Shown here: piece by piece, positions 1 through 6,154 of the stretch
How the letters are laid out: every line of letters starts with the position of its first letter
Numbering within the stretch: position 1 is the stretch's first letter
The notes under the pieces: model-generated
Databases searched by the model: none
The model's input: only the letters and a program-made list of their open reading frames with translations
Told to the model about the DNA's origin: nothing
Translations under genes and position numbers: made by a program
Assembly: GCA_002789015.1 (NCBI GenBank)
Contig: PFSJ01000026.1
Coordinates: 1 to 50,295 of the forward strand
DNA length: 50,295 bases
DNA from: a candidate division WWE3 bacterium CG_4_9_14_0_2_um_filter_35_11
GTDB taxonomy: Bacteria; Patescibacteriota; WWE3; 2-01-FULL-39-13
Direction: 5' to 3'

Positions 1-984
1 AATTTATTTGGGGTCAGCCCAATTAATAAAAACTTACTTGAATCTTATTCAGTTGATTTATCAAAAATAGATGGAGCAATTTCGGTTGATATATCGGGTT
101 TAAAGCCATTTGATAAATCATATATTCCAGGTACTAATTTTTTCAACCCAAATGCGGAAAATTGTGATAATTATAATGAAATCTCTTATGGCCGGGATTT
201 GGTGCAATTAGGCGATAATTTAAGTTATTTATATTCTGCGAAAGACGCTATTAGTTGCGATGTTGTTGAGACAAAGGGTGTGGATCCCAGGGGCGCCTAT
301 TTGTTTGCTGTTGACTCAAAAAATGTTGAAGGAAAGCGTATAGAAGTTTGCCTTGGAGCGCAGAATAATGACAGATGCGTTATTAGGGAAAGGTTAAATG
401 TTGATACAATGTCATATTTGCTTCCTCCGTATCCTCTTGTCGATGCATACAATTTAAGTATTTTAAATAGTTCGGCTGGAAATCATGCAACAGAGAATTA
501 TTTGAATTCGGTTACTTTCAAATATATTCCGTATACGTGGTTAAAAAGTATTTTTGTAACAAAATCTGAACAAGAATTATTAGATACAAATGGAATTACT
601 ATATCAAAGGCAAATAAAAAGGCGATTTATAAATATGAAGTTAGTGTTGAAAAAGTTGAATCTGATTCTACTGAATATTTAGACGACGGTCTTATTATTT
701 TGAACCAATCTTTTGAGAACGGTTGGGGGCTTTATACAAAAGATTCATGTTTATTTGGAATAATAACTTCGTTCATGTGTAAAAAAGCTAATGTAAAACA
801 CGTTTTAGCCAACAACTGGGCAAATGCCTGGGTTGTTCCTTCTGCGTCAGCAACTTATGTAATTATATTCTGGCCACAATACTTACAATTTTTGGGCTAC
901 TTGGTTTTAGCAATGTATATCATCGGATTAGTGTGGATGGTATATAAAAAAGATACAAAAATTGGTAGGCGGAGCACAGCGTAG
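1..984 (+). CDS. C-terminal part of a large membrane protein, possibly a YfhO/arabinofuranosyltransferase-like glycosyltransferase (partial)
   Basis: The reading frame is open from the first base of the window to the TAG at 982-984, so this is the 3' end of a gene that starts upstream; an internal TTG at 199 is not the true start. The visible 327 residues are mostly extracytoplasmic in character with scattered Cys. They end in a hydrophobic segment (about the last 50 residues, containing FWPQYLQFLGYL) followed by a short Lys/Arg-rich tail. The stretch 'NQSFENGW...NNWANAWVV' before the last membrane segment resembles the end of large multi-pass envelope glycosyltransferases of the YfhO or DUF3367 kind common in CPR genomes. 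That assignment is from memory of family appearance and is tentative; the catalytic N-terminal part is outside the window. Confidence 0.6.
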   Translation, partial: NLFGVSPINKNLLESYSVDLSKIDGAISVDISGLKPFDKSYIPGTNFFNPNAENCDNYNEISYGRDLVQLGDNLSYLYSAKDAISCDVVETKGVDPRGAYLFAVDSKNVEGKRIEVCLGAQNNDRCVIRERLNVDTMSYLLPPYPLVDAYNLSILNSSAGNHATENYLNSVTFKYIPYTWLKSIFVTKSEQELLDTNGITISKANKKAIYKYEVSVEKVESDSTEYLDDGLIILNQSFENGWGLYTKDSCLFGIITSFMCKKANVKHVLANNWANAWVVPSASATYVIIFWPQYLQFLGYLVLAMYIIGLVWMVYKKDTKIGRRSTA

Positions 985-1071
985 CCGTTACAATTTGCGG
1001 GGTATATAGTACTTTTACTTACGATTTTGATATTAGCAATAAAAAATCTTAGTAAAGAAAACAACGCATCA

Positions 1072-1479
1072 TCATTGTGATGCCTTTAGCATTTTAAAAG
1101 CCTTTTGTAATTTGATATCAAATGTCGCTATCTCGATCTCTTTGTCAAAACGTATCGCATACGCAATGTTGTAACAGTCTTCCAATTCTAAATTATTTTC
1201 ACCATATAAATCGAGTGCGGACTGCAAAAGTTTTCTTTCTTTAAATTCCACAAAGTCCATCTCTAGTATTTTAGATAATATTTCCATCGCCTTAGCATTT
1301 TCTACTTCGTAACTGCTCACAAGAACCCAGTAAATTTCAAAAAAGACAATTGTTGATGAGAAAAGCTTAACTTTCTCAATTTTCCCGTCATCCAAAAGTG
1401 ATTTTGCTTTTAGCGATTGCTCCTCGTTGTCTTTTACCAGGAAGCGCAAAAAATAATTTGTATCAACAAATGTTTTCAT
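1072..1479 (-). CDS. PIN-domain toxin (VapC-like ribonuclease)
   Basis: A 135-aa single PIN domain. The N-terminal VDTNYFLRF supplies the first metal-binding Asp, a central LELEDCYNIAYA supplies the second acidic pair, and ATFDIKLQKA near the C-terminus supplies the last Asp. VapC-type PIN proteins are Mg-dependent RNases that cut tRNA or rRNA and stop growth when not bound by their antitoxin. The gene overlaps the upstream AbrB-type antitoxin gene by 4 bases (1476-1479), as usual for VapBC operons. The target RNA cannot be read from sequence. Confidence 0.85.
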   Translation of the reverse strand: MKTFVDTNYFLRFLVKDNEEQSLKAKSLLDDGKIEKVKLFSSTIVFFEIYWVLVSSYEVENAKAMEILSKILEMDFVEFKERKLLQSALDLYGENNLELEDCYNIAYAIRFDKEIEIATFDIKLQKAFKMLKASQ

Positions 1480-1730
1480 TGTGAATTAGGAGTCGAAAAA
1501 CGTTTTAACTTGGATGCTTTTATTACCTCGTCGATATCTTTACCTTTTAAATGTTTTGGCGTTGATACACTACCGTAAAGGTCATCCATTACTGATTTTG
1601 TTGGCTTTAGAATAATTAAATTATCTTTTAATGAAACAATTAATTTATCTCCCATTTCGGCATTGATTTCGTTGACTATATATTTGGGGATCGTTATTTG
1701 GTTTTTACTTGTAATTGTTACTGTCTGCAT
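1476..1730 (-). CDS. AbrB/MazE-type antitoxin (VapB-like)
   Basis: An 84-aa protein whose first 45 residues form a SpoVT-AbrB swapped-hairpin DNA-binding domain (TITSKNQITIPKYIVNEI, then GDKL). The C-terminal 40 residues are polar and probably wrap around the PIN toxin encoded just downstream. Antitoxins of this type repress their own operon. A TACATT hexamer lies 9 nt before the ATG on the minus strand, consistent with a very short leader. Confidence 0.85.
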   Translation of the reverse strand: MQTVTITSKNQITIPKYIVNEINAEMGDKLIVSLKDNLIILKPTKSVMDDLYGSVSTPKHLKGKDIDEVIKASKLKRFSTPNSQ

Positions 1731-1796
1731 TGTAGGAAAAATGTATCACGTAGGGGGCTGGTCTGCAAGTAAGGGGTATAGCGTCCCGCCGTGCCA

Positions 1797-1880
1797 TTAT
1801 AGACTTACTCCAGTTCCCTCGTTTGCGTATTTGTGCACAATAGAGCTTTACTTTTGTTCATAACGTATGGTGCCACATAA
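1797..1880 (-). pseudogene. Relic of a second BrnTA-like toxin-antitoxin pair
   Basis: This stretch is a fused, internally deleted copy of the intact pair at 3856-4439. Positions 1797-1848 match 3856-3907, including 22 identical bases at 1820-1841 and 3879-3900. Positions 1852-1880 then match 4229-4257, including 19 identical bases starting at 1852 and 4229. Read on the minus strand it still encodes SIVHKYANEGTGVSL and a stop, against SIVHKYANGEIGVSL in the intact antitoxin. About 320 bp between the two matching parts are missing, so it cannot be functional. It lies directly against the stop codon of the AbiEii-like gene. Confidence 0.8.
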
Positions 1881-2489
1881 TTATTCCAAGCTTCGTTCGC
1901 TTAGTTTTTGTTTTACTTCATTATCCGAGACTTCTTTTCTTTCCATATAATCTATTTTTTCAGAATAGTCTATATCCTTATAGTATGAAAGTTGTTCTCT
2001 AAATAGACGTTCATTAAATTCTGAACCAAATATTTCCATTGATTTCTCAACTATTTCTCCAAATGTGTGAATTTCAAGTATAAAGAAGATGTCTATGTAG
2101 TCTTTCCATTTTGATCTTCTACCAAGTGCAAATGCTTTCATTGCGGCTAATGTTAGAAGGTTTGGAATTTTTATTATATCTTCAAACTTATCTGCGTAAT
2201 TTATGTTGTATGGATAAGTGTAGAAAGTTAATTTCACATTGTTTGAAACTACCGTGAGTTCATCTGGTTCATCTACTATTGTGGTTTGAATATTATTGAT
2301 ACTTTTAATCCTGTTTCGTACTGAATCGTTAGAAAAATTTGACGTGGTAAATAAATCAAAATCTATTGATCTTCTATGTCCTAAATGTAAAGCGATCGCA
2401 GTTCCTCCGACAAGGCCGAAATCTTTTGAAAAAGATTTAATTAAAGGTAATAGCTCAACTTGATTAGTAGAAAATATTTCCTTATGCAT
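1881..2489 (-). CDS. AbiEii-like nucleotidyltransferase toxin
   Basis: A 202-aa nucleotidyltransferase-fold protein of the AbiEii/AbiGii family. The hallmark GLVGGTAIALHLGHR.SIDFDLF is at residues 26-48: GG-T-A followed by the catalytic DFD that binds metal and NTP. The middle segment with KAFALGRRSKWKDYIDI matches the conserved K and D/Y motifs of this family. AbiEii enzymes act as toxins by adding nucleotides, for example to tRNA acceptor ends. The start overlaps the upstream partner gene by 8 bases, so the two are translated from one transcript. Function is assigned by family; the target is unknown. Confidence 0.8.
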   Translation of the reverse strand: MHKEIFSTNQVELLPLIKSFSKDFGLVGGTAIALHLGHRRSIDFDLFTTSNFSNDSVRNRIKSINNIQTTIVDEPDELTVVSNNVKLTFYTYPYNINYADKFEDIIKIPNLLTLAAMKAFALGRRSKWKDYIDIFFILEIHTFGEIVEKSMEIFGSEFNERLFREQLSYYKDIDYSEKIDYMERKEVSDNEVKQKLSERSLE

Positions 2490-2754
2490 GTTTTTTAAAG
2501 TATCTGCTGAAATAATCGTTTGTACGTGGTCTTAAGTTCGATCTCTTTTTATTCTTTAACAGTTCGAATAATTTAGAGTTTTTTTTCATGCCAAATATTT
2601 TTGTGAGGTTTATAAAATCATCCCAATTTCCGTAACTTATGACACATTCTAGGATGCTTTCAGGTGACAGTGTGTTGTAGTTTTGGGTAGACCACATTAG
2701 GTATGGTTTATTTTTAACGATTTCTCTAGCCTTTTGAATATCTGAATTTATCAT
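2482..2754 (-). CDS. Small partner (putative antitoxin) of the AbiEii-like toxin
   Basis: A 90-aa basic, mostly helical protein without a recognisable catalytic motif. Small genes of this type lie directly upstream of AbiEii-like nucleotidyltransferases and are usually taken to be the cognate antitoxin. The assignment rests on position and the 8-bp overlap with the toxin gene. The ATG is preceded on the minus strand by TATAAT at 2761-2766 with exactly 6 nt between, so the transcript probably begins at or next to the start codon. Confidence 0.6.
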   Translation of the reverse strand: MINSDIQKAREIVKNKPYLMWSTQNYNTLSPESILECVISYGNWDDFINLTKIFGMKKNSKLFELLKNKKRSNLRPRTNDYFSRYFKKHA

Positions 2755-2789
2755 AATGAAATTATAACTTAAAATCTTATGGTCTGGGT
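2755..2789 (-). promoter_or_regulatory. Leaderless promoter of the AbiEii-like operon
   Basis: On the minus strand a perfect TATAAT (2761-2766), preceded by AGT, ends 6 nt before the ATG at 2754. The -35 region at the expected distance is poor. Transcription would start at about the A of the start codon. Confidence 0.6.
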
Positions 2790-2870
2790 GGTAGGTTTTG
2801 AATCTTTTTTAGCATTAAAATCACCGACAATATATTCTGGGATTGTGACATAAAGCCTATTATTATTCTG

Positions 2871-3155
2871 TTAGCCGAAACGCGTATCCATATGGAGTGT
2901 TTCGTTTATATCCTTTGGTTTCCCGCCAATTTTAATTATCCCAAAAGGATTTCTGTCTTCGTATAAGACAATTCCTTTTTCTCCTGTTTGCCTGAATTTA
3001 ATTTGCTCTGGTGCGTTATCGCCTACCAAGTAAGTAAAAGCTTCGGGGACGAGGGGGATACCTCCAGATATTGATCTAGTGGCGTCTAAGGCAGATTCAT
3101 AGCCCATAGTACCGGGGGGGGGACAATACTTCTTGGTTGCTATCAAATAGTCCAT
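2871..3155 (-). CDS. Hypothetical protein with a C9 tract near its start
   Basis: A 94-aa protein of unknown function. There is no signal peptide or membrane segment; the middle (PEAFTYLVGDNAPEQIKF) faintly recalls phage tail tape-measure tails, but this is too weak to call. Codons 12-14 are CCC CCC CCC, part of a run of nine C on the coding strand (3114-3122 as G). Loss or gain of one base would put the protein out of frame, so the gene could be phase-variable or misassembled. A promoter (TTGTGC, 17 nt, TAAATA) ends 6 nt before the ATG, which supports a real gene. Confidence 0.55.
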   Translation of the reverse strand: MDYLIATKKYCPPPGTMGYESALDATRSISGGIPLVPEAFTYLVGDNAPEQIKFRQTGEKGIVLYEDRNPFGIIKIGGKPKDINETLHMDTRFG

Positions 3156-3161
3156 TAAACA

Positions 3162-3190
3162 TATTTAAATTAGGTAATATGATAGCACAA
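3162..3190 (-). promoter_or_regulatory. Promoter of the C9-tract gene
   Basis: Minus-strand TTGTGC, a 17-nt spacer and TAAATA (plus-strand positions 3162-3167), then 6 nt to the ATG at 3155. The spacing predicts a leaderless transcript. Confidence 0.55.
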
Positions 3191-3263
3191 ATATTATAAA
3201 TAATTGTAAAGGCACATTTATATTGGAAAGGCGTCAAATAGTGTCAAGGGATTGAATGATTCT

Positions 3264-3292
3264 CCACGGACTCCGCTACGCTACATCCGTGG
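3264..3292. repeat. IS200-like end hairpin (3' side of tnpA)
   Basis: Stem CCACGGA/TCCGTGG (3264-3270 with 3286-3292) around the 15-nt loop ctccgctacgctaca. It overlaps the last codons and stop of tnpA. Confidence 0.8.
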
Positions 3293-3719
3293 TTTCATCT
3301 TCCAAATACACTTCGTGACCTTTGTCTTCTTTCTCCTGATTCCTTATATATTTCCTGATTACACCCTCATTCATCCCAACAGTTGATACGAAATATCCAA
3401 TTGACCACACCGGTTTATTTCCTCTACCTAAATACTCAAACTTTTTTCTAAGTTTTAATGATGTGTTTGATTTAATATCTTGGATTACTTTCGCTACCGA
3501 ATACTCTGGCGGTATTTCTATCAGAATGTGTATATAATCAAGTTGGATATTTCGTTCTTGTATATGTACGTCTGGATACCTTTCAGCAAGATATGTATCC
3601 ATTACTTTTTCTAAATACCTATCAACGCCATCAACCAATACCTTATATCTGTATTTAGGTATCCAAACTATGTGATATTGGGTTTGGTAGACAGAATGTG
3701 CCTGTCTTTTTATTTTCAC
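3276..3719 (-). CDS. tnpA: IS200/IS605-family transposase TnpA (Y1 HUH type, degenerate first His)
   Basis: A Y1 transposase of about 147 aa. It begins with the typical VYQTQYHIVWIPKYR motif, has the PPEYSVAKVIQDIKS segment after the metal site, and keeps the nucleophile Tyr with its Gln (R-K-Y124-I-R-N-Q128). In these enzymes the HUH pair binds the metal needed for single-strand cleavage. Here the motif reads D-Y62-I-H64, so the first His is replaced by Tyr. I place the start at GTG 3719 because TAGAAT (3726-3731) ends exactly 6 nt before it; a TTG at 3725 is the other option. The protein may be inactive or may use a relaxed metal site. Confidence 0.85.
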   Translation of the reverse strand: MKIKRQAHSVYQTQYHIVWIPKYRYKVLVDGVDRYLEKVMDTYLAERYPDVHIQERNIQLDYIHILIEIPPEYSVAKVIQDIKSNTSLKLRKKFEYLGRGNKPVWSIGYFVSTVGMNEGVIRKYIRNQEKEDKGHEVYLEDETTDVA

Positions 3720-3764
3720 ACCCAAATTCTAATCCCTACCAGAAAGAAGACAAAAGCTAACTCC

Positions 3765-3797
3765 ACCCCCGCACTCCGCTACGCTACATACGGGGGT
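3765..3797. repeat. IS200-like end hairpin (5' side of tnpA)
   Basis: Stem ACCCCCG/CGGGGGT (3765-3771 with 3791-3797) around a 19-nt loop that contains the same core as the other end. The stems differ in sequence while the loops match, so the loop core and the fold, rather than the stem bases, are what the two ends share. Confidence 0.8.
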
Positions 3798-3855
3798 CTA
3801 AGTGCGGATTGGCTAGTTTAGAATTTGACGGCGCAAAATGAGCTCTAGGCTTGTT

Positions 3856-4158
3856 TTATAAACTTACCCCAATTTCCCCGTTTGCGTATTTGTGCACAAT
3901 TGAGCTTATTAATGTTTGATATGGAATATTATTGTGCTTTGCTTTTGATTTTACCTTTGCTAAATCTTGATTATTTATTCTAATGTTTATTCGTTTTGAT
4001 ACCTGAAACTGATTATGCATTTTGGCTATTTTTGCAAAGTTTTCCTGTTCGGCCTTTGATATCGAAAAGTAATCACCATCAGCTACAGAATTCTCAATTG
4101 TTTGCTCATACTCATCTAATACTAATCCATCAAATGGATCTTTTATTTGCTTTTTCAT
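3856..4158 (-). CDS. BrnA/CopG-like antitoxin
   Basis: A 100-aa protein with a polar N-terminal half and a C-terminal ribbon-helix-helix region (about residues 55-95: RINIRINNQDLAKVKSKAK, then PYQTLISSIVHKYANG). This is the pattern of antitoxins that pair with BrnT-like toxins: the N-terminal part binds the toxin and the RHH dimer binds the operator. It overlaps the end of the toxin gene by 4 bases. A decayed second copy of its 3' end is at 1797-1848. Confidence 0.75.
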   Translation of the reverse strand: MKKQIKDPFDGLVLDEYEQTIENSVADGDYFSISKAEQENFAKIAKMHNQFQVSKRINIRINNQDLAKVKSKAKHNNIPYQTLISSIVHKYANGEIGVSL

Positions 4159-4439
4159 TTTTTACCTCCATATAACTTATTAAACCTACGACTTGGATAA
4201 ACTGTTTTTAAATATATTTCGTTTTTATTTTTGTTCATAACGTATGGCACCACATAAATATAATCATCAATATTCACTAAGAATAAAAACTGATTTGGAT
4301 ATTCCTTTTTCTTGAAATGTGGAATGTTACCGACCAGCTTTTTCTGTTCAATCGCATTAACAATATCATCAAAGCATATTTTTCTGGATTCTTTCAATAA
4401 CTGATTTTTTTCTTCATTAAAATTAATTGAATAATCCAC
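4155..4439 (-). CDS. BrnT-like toxin
   Basis: A 94-aa basic protein with the layout of BrnT-family RNase toxins: an N-terminal INFNEEKNQLLKESR helix, then FDDIVNAI, then several beta strands (FLFLVNIDDYIYVVPYV) and a C-terminal YLKTVYPSRRFNKLY ending in Lys. The gene comes first in the operon and the RHH antitoxin follows, which is the BrnTA order. The start is GTG 4439. It lies 6 nt after a TAGAAT box with TTGACA 18 nt further upstream, so the start and leaderless expression are well supported. The assignment is by resemblance, not by a search. Confidence 0.7.
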   Translation of the reverse strand: MDYSINFNEEKNQLLKESRKICFDDIVNAIEQKKLVGNIPHFKKKEYPNQFLFLVNIDDYIYVVPYVMNKNKNEIYLKTVYPSRRFNKLYGGKK

Positions 4440-4475
4440 TTACTTATTCTAACAAGTGGTTATTGAAAGTGTCAA
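4436..4475 (-). promoter_or_regulatory. Leaderless promoter and putative operator of the BrnTA-like pair
   Basis: On the minus strand: TTGACA (4470-4475), 18-nt spacer, TAGAAT (4446-4451), 6 nt, GTG start at 4439. An inverted repeat CCACTT (4436-4441) / AAGTGG (4454-4459) brackets the -10 box. This is a natural place for the RHH antitoxin to bind and shut off its own promoter. The operator role is inferred. Confidence 0.65.
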
Positions 4476-4740
4476 TCTTGCAGATGTACAAGTTAGTCCT
4501 TTTGAAAGAATGGTATTCTCATAATCTATGAAAGATCTCAAAGGCGCCCCCTCCGTTTTCGCTATCTTGATATAATTCTTCTTCTATTCTAAGCATAATT
4601 GCCTATGTATGATAACATAATTGCTTTATATTCAGGCTTTTTATACGTTTTTGGGTGTTGACAGAACATCCTATAGCCTGTACTATTTCGCATGTTAATT
4701 AAGTTTACTGCCCCGTTTCCTGCCTAGAAAATATATATAA
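4440..4740. other. Gene-free stretch between the TA island and the surface-protein gene
   Basis: The first 36 bases carry the minus-strand TA promoter and positions 4658-4686 the plus-strand promoter of the next gene. Between about 4476 and 4657 I see no coding frame, no tRNA-like fold and no clear repeat. It may be decayed sequence from the accessory island. Confidence 0.5.
4658..4686 (+). promoter_or_regulatory. Strong sigma70-type promoter of the LPTTG protein gene
   Basis: A perfect TTGACA (4658-4663), a 17-nt spacer and TACTAT (4681-4686). Transcription would start near 4693, giving a leader of about 48 nt. The leader has no Shine-Dalgarno site and ends in a run of AT just before the ATG. 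Confidence 0.7.
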
Positions 4741-5451
4741 ATGAAAGCAATTATAAAAGGCTTTTCTACCCTGATTTTAGCTATCGTCATGTTGGGTGTA
4801 TTTTCTAGTACATCATACGCAAAGCAAATTTGTACCACTCAATATGGTGGAGGAGAAACCTGTATAAATATTGCAGATAATCCAGATCTTGAAATTGATA
4901 AAACAATCTACAATCCAAAAAGTGGTGAGTATGAAAGTGATATCAAATCAAGCGGTGGATCATATCCATACATATTTGAATCAAGTGACAAAATTAAATT
5001 TAGAATAACTGTTAAAAATGTTGGAGATATAGAAATCAAAGACATTAATGCTTACGATGCATTGCCAGCATTTTTAGTATATGACAGTGGAGATGGAGAT
5101 GACAGAAAAGACGGCAAAGAAGTCAAATTTGAAATTGGCGACTTAAAACCAGATGAAAAAAAGAGCTTTACATTTAAAGCTAAAATCGAGAACGACGGAA
5201 TTTCACCAAAAAGTGACAAAATTTGTTTGTCAAATTTTGTCACTGCAAAAGGTAAAAGAGCTGATGATCTTAAAAAATCAGAAGACACTGCAGACTCTGC
5301 AAACTTTTGTATAACTTTAGGCAAAGTTTTAGGAACTTCTAAAGCTAAAATTGCAAAGCTTCCTACAACTGGTGGCGAAAATGTTTTCGCACTTGGTTTA
5401 TCAATTGGACTTGTATTAGTAGGATACGGAATCAAAAAACTTTCTGACTAA
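4741..5451 (+). CDS. Secreted DUF11-like surface protein with LPTTG sortase signal
   Basis: A 236-aa exported protein. Residues 1-27 are a classic signal peptide (Lys-rich start, hydrophobic core, cut near SYAK). Residues about 45-165 form a DUF11/CARDB-like immunoglobulin fold with the phrase FRITVKNVGDIEIKDI and an acidic GDGDDRKDGK loop that may bind metal. Four Cys in the mature part could form disulfides. The C-terminus has LPTTGG, then a hydrophobic helix (ALGLSIGLVLVGYGI) and a KK tail, which is a full sortase anchoring signal. The protein is probably fixed to the cell wall. No sortase gene is in the window. The 3' end overlaps convergent prmC by 20 bp. Confidence 0.8.
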   Translation: MKAIIKGFSTLILAIVMLGVFSSTSYAKQICTTQYGGGETCINIADNPDLEIDKTIYNPKSGEYESDIKSSGGSYPYIFESSDKIKFRITVKNVGDIEIKDINAYDALPAFLVYDSGDGDDRKDGKEVKFEIGDLKPDEKKSFTFKAKIENDGISPKSDKICLSNFVTAKGKRADDLKKSEDTADSANFCITLGKVLGTSKAKIAKLPTTGGENVFALGLSIGLVLVGYGIKKLSD

Positions 5452-6139
5452 GTTTTACGTACCTATCTTTATTGTATTGATCACGGGAAAAAATGGCGGA
5501 GTAGTTAGAATTAATTAACTCCGCAATTCCCCTTTTCTGGTTTGATCCAAATTCCATATAAATTATTCCGTTTTCGTTAAGATAATCTTTTGCTTTATCC
5601 AGAAATTTTTCAATCAAATACATTCCATCATTTTCGCTATAAATTGCGTGTTTGGGTTCATGCTTTATCTCTTCTCCTACAACATCGGATATTCCAACAT
5701 ACGGTGGATTCGCGAAAATATAATCAAACTTGCCATTTATGTTTTTAAAAAGGTTTGATTTTATAACATCATACTTTTTAGTATCTATTTTATTTTCGAT
5801 CAAATTCTCCCTCGTTTGCAAAATTGCATTTTTATCAATATCAGAAAAAGTAACATGAATATTTGGATTTTCGTAAAGCAACGAAATTCCAATGCATCCT
5901 GATCCGCAAAAAACATCTAAAACACGGCCTGATTTAATATCGGATATTAAAGTTGAAACCCAATATTCAGTTTCCGGTCTTGGGATCAAAACTTTATGAT
6001 TTAGTTTGATTTTTGAATTTAAAAAATCCACATATCCAATAATGTAAGCAAGAGGATATCCAGATTCTAAAAGTTCAATATCTTTTTTTGTGTAGTTTGG
6101 TTTATCTTTTTGCAAAAACCGTAGATCATTTTTATTCAT
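5432..6139 (-). CDS. prmC: Peptide chain release factor N5-glutamine methyltransferase PrmC
   Basis: A 235-aa SAM-dependent methyltransferase that modifies the Gln of the GGQ motif in release factors RF1/RF2. Visible motifs are the N-terminal YIIGYVDFLN and VLIPRPETE segment, the SAM-binding VLDVFCGSGCIGISL, and the family signature FANPPYVG, whose NPPY binds the substrate Gln. The N-terminal helical domain is shorter than in E. coli (276 aa). The ATG at 6139 is divergent from mltG with only 15 bp between the two starts. The 3' end overlaps the convergent surface-protein gene. Confidence 0.93.
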   Translation of the reverse strand: MNKNDLRFLQKDKPNYTKKDIELLESGYPLAYIIGYVDFLNSKIKLNHKVLIPRPETEYWVSTLISDIKSGRVLDVFCGSGCIGISLLYENPNIHVTFSDIDKNAILQTRENLIENKIDTKKYDVIKSNLFKNINGKFDYIFANPPYVGISDVVGEEIKHEPKHAIYSENDGMYLIEKFLDKAKDYLNENGIIYMEFGSNQKRGIAELINSNYSAIFSRDQYNKDRYVKLSQKVF

Positions 6140-6154
6140 AATGATAATCTTCTA

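Larger units (their letters stand above)
3264..3797 (-). mobile_element. IS200-like insertion sequence (IS200/IS605 family, tnpA only)
   Basis: One tnpA gene is bracketed by two hairpins that share a 17-nt core (actccgctacgctacat). The hairpin on the 3' side of tnpA is at 3264-3292 with a 7-bp stem; that on the 5' side is at 3765-3797 with a 7-bp stem. Subterminal hairpins recognised by the transposase as single-stranded DNA are the defining ends of this family, which has no inverted terminal repeats or target duplication. The exact cleavage sites lie a little outside the hairpins and cannot be fixed here. No tnpB accessory gene is present. It sits among TA modules in the accessory island. 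Confidence 0.8.

Noticed and set aside
1663-1863. A 66-aa plus-strand hydrophobic frame.
   Set aside because: It lies across the VapB-type gene start and the BrnTA relic on the other strand and has no promoter; it is an accidental frame.
2871-3155. Reading the C9-tract protein as a phage tail tape-measure fragment because of a 'VGD.APE' phrase.
   Set aside because: One short phrase is too little, and no other phage structural gene is nearby.
1-4600. A CRISPR array or defence island in the TA-rich left part.
   Set aside because: There are no regularly spaced direct repeats and no cas or restriction genes; only TA pairs, one IS element and relics.
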